Positions 24,665 to 25,645 of a stretch of 25,645 bases of DNA are shown here, in pieces. The notes beneath the pieces were generated by a model. That model worked only from the letters and a program-made list of their open reading frames with translations. It was not told the origin of the DNA and searched no databases. Position 1 is the first letter of the stretch; every line of letters begins with the position of its first letter. This DNA is from NORP181 sp047623555 (lineage in GTDB: Bacteria; Pseudomonadota; Alphaproteobacteria; Rhodobacterales; Rhodobacteraceae), in assembly GCA_047623555.1 (NCBI GenBank), contig JBLHMP010000061.1:1-25645 (forward strand). Reading direction: 5' to 3'. Both the position numbers and the translations under genes were made by a program.

Positions 24665-25100
24665 CTACGCCTGTCTTGTTGTAGCCAAAACTTTGCCAGC
24701 GTCTCGGGTCTGGCGTGTTTTCGGGGAACGGCCAATCCATAAATGCGCCGTGGTGATAGAACCCCTTGATCGCAGAGCGCATCGTTCGAACGCCGCTGGG
24801 GACATTGGCGGCCGGACCTTCAAGATCGGGATAGCGATCATGAAATGCGGCCATGTGATAGAGCATATCGGCGCTGACGATATCAGGCAAAAAGGATAGA
24901 TCTTCGGCATTTGGCGCCGCAGCCTCTGGGCGTCTGAGCAATTGCAAATTACGTTGAATGTCTATGAGATTGGCCAAGGCGTAGCCAACGCAATGGCCGG
25001 AATTACCCTGATTGCGGATCCCGAAAACCAACTGACGCAGGCCTGAATCGGTGCGATGTGACAACAACCTGGGATCAAGCGATACAGTTTCACCAAGGAT
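24618..25100 (-). pseudogene. N-terminal fragment of a papain-like (C1 family) cysteine peptidase
   Basis: The frame reads SLDPRLLSHRTDSGLRQL then FGIRNQGNSGHCVGYALANL. The Gln and Cys are six residues apart (Q20 and C26 counted from TTG 25067), exactly the papain oxyanion-hole Gln to nucleophile spacing. A TAG at 25101-25103 closes the frame upstream and there is no ATG, so the start is either TTG 25067 without a clear ribosome site or lost. About 25 codons before its TGA (24618) the sequence becomes low-complexity Arg-rich (ARRRRRI), where another frame carries a different protein. The catalytic His/Asn part is absent. Probably a truncated gene. Confidence 0.6.
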
Positions 25101-25103
25101 CTA

Positions 25104-25402
25104 TAGATTAGGAACATAGTTCTGGTCCCGAAGATCAACCCAGTCTGCTCTGACAGAGGATCGTTCTTTAAAGTCCTTAGGAAGCGTGAACATGAAAAAT
25201 GGTTCCGAATAACTGACCTATGAAAAAGGCCTATGCAAATGGGTCGATTGTGCTAAAAACTTTCATTTGAATGCTTCACCTGCGGCTTGAAAGGATGAAA
25301 CGTAAAAGGGCGAAACATAATATCTAACAAAATTAAAAATTGTCCGAACTTAGGCTACCAGCATTCGATTGCCGGATTGCAAAAAGATCGCGGCGTCAGT
25401 CT
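25104..25402. other. AT-rich spacer without recognisable genes
   Basis: About 300 nt between the peptidase remnant and the transposase frame. Base composition is visibly more AT-rich than the rest of the window, with short A-tracts. I see no open frame with a ribosome site, no tRNA-like fold and no clear terminator. Confidence 0.5.
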
Positions 25403-25645
25403 TTATGTTAGAGAAATCGGTAGAAACAAAGGCGGTGAATGGTGTTGAAACAAGCGCGTAAAATTGAGTTGGAATAAAGCGTCGCACAATAAAATCCCTT
25501 GGTGAATACTTTGATAGGTGTCACATCCCGGACGGTAGTATGGCTGTTTCCTGAACAGTTCTGGTTTGAGTTTGTGCCAGTCCTTCATCGCTTGCAAGGG
25601 CGACTTTCTGCCCAAGGCTGATTGCGGCAGCTGCTGGTTGTAGAG
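25403..25645 (-). CDS. IS481-family transposase, C-terminal part (partial, runs off the right edge)
   Basis: Reading in from the right edge on the minus strand gives LYNQQLPQSALGRKSPLQAM then KDWHKLKPELF and PYYRPGCDT, the conserved end of the IS481 DDE integrase-core transposases (NQQLPQSAL...PLQAM..W). The N-terminal HTH and the DDE residues lie beyond the window. The family C-terminus usually stops about at PGCDT; here the frame reads on for some 38 codons of unlike composition to a TAA at 25403. That tail may be flanking DNA read through the element end, which could lie near TGTCAC at 25519-25524. Confidence 0.8.
   Translation of the reverse strand, partial: LYNQQLPQSALGRKSPLQAMKDWHKLKPELFRKQPYYRPGCDTYQSIHQGILLCDALFQLNFTRLFQHHSPPLFLPISLT

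Noticed and set aside
1..25645. CRISPR arrays, rRNA or tRNA genes and prophage structural genes.
   Set aside because: No regularly spaced repeats, no rRNA/tRNA signature and no phage module were found reading both strands.

Overview
The window looks like an accessory, catabolic stretch of a roseobacter-type alphaproteobacterium (Rhodobacterales). This rests on the style of the encoded proteins, the moderately high G+C with G/C-rich third positions, and the density of solute transporters and oxidoreductases. The taxonomic call is inference from protein style; no rRNA or tRNA gene is visible.

Region 1 (1-8016, all +): the C-terminal end of a MocR-type GntR/aminotransferase regulator is followed by a PuuB-like FAD amine oxidoreductase. 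Next comes a complete polyamine-type ABC importer (periplasmic protein, ATPase, two permeases), then a small cupin and a GMC-family (choline dehydrogenase-like) flavoprotein. Spacing is tight and a stem-loop sits after the binding-protein gene. Together they read as uptake plus oxidation of an amine or amino alcohol.

Region 2 (8188-15971, all -, with a divergent LysR gene at 16068-16967): a KGSADH-like aldehyde dehydrogenase, a degenerate M19 'dipeptidase', a 560-residue protein I do not recognise, a DUF3726-like protein and an Ldh2-family dehydrogenase, followed by a BCCT transporter. The first four genes overlap by 1-4 nt, so translation is probably coupled. The M19-like protein has lost three of the five canonical metal ligands, and the Ldh2 protein departs from the family consensus at two active-site positions. 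This is the best candidate in the window for an undescribed pathway. Regions 1 and 2 converge on a shared hairpin terminator near 8188-8217.

Region 3 (about 17.1-19.4 kb) is a gene graveyard. It holds a divergent TetR/NmrA pair that has lost both 5' halves, and an acyl-CoA synthetase lacking its N-terminal part, split by about 650 bp that carry an antisense nuclease (SNase) remnant and closed by an internal stop. An intact 1,094-residue single-chain acyl-CoA carboxylase (biotin carboxylase, biotinyl and carboxyltransferase domains) starts 12 nt after the dead ligase.

Region 4 (22.7 kb to the end): a frameshifted GntR remnant and an IS3-type OrfA remnant, an intact dimethylarginine dimethylaminohydrolase, a truncated papain-like peptidase abutting a fragment of another protein, an AT-rich spacer without genes, and the C-terminus of an IS481-family transposase running off the right edge.
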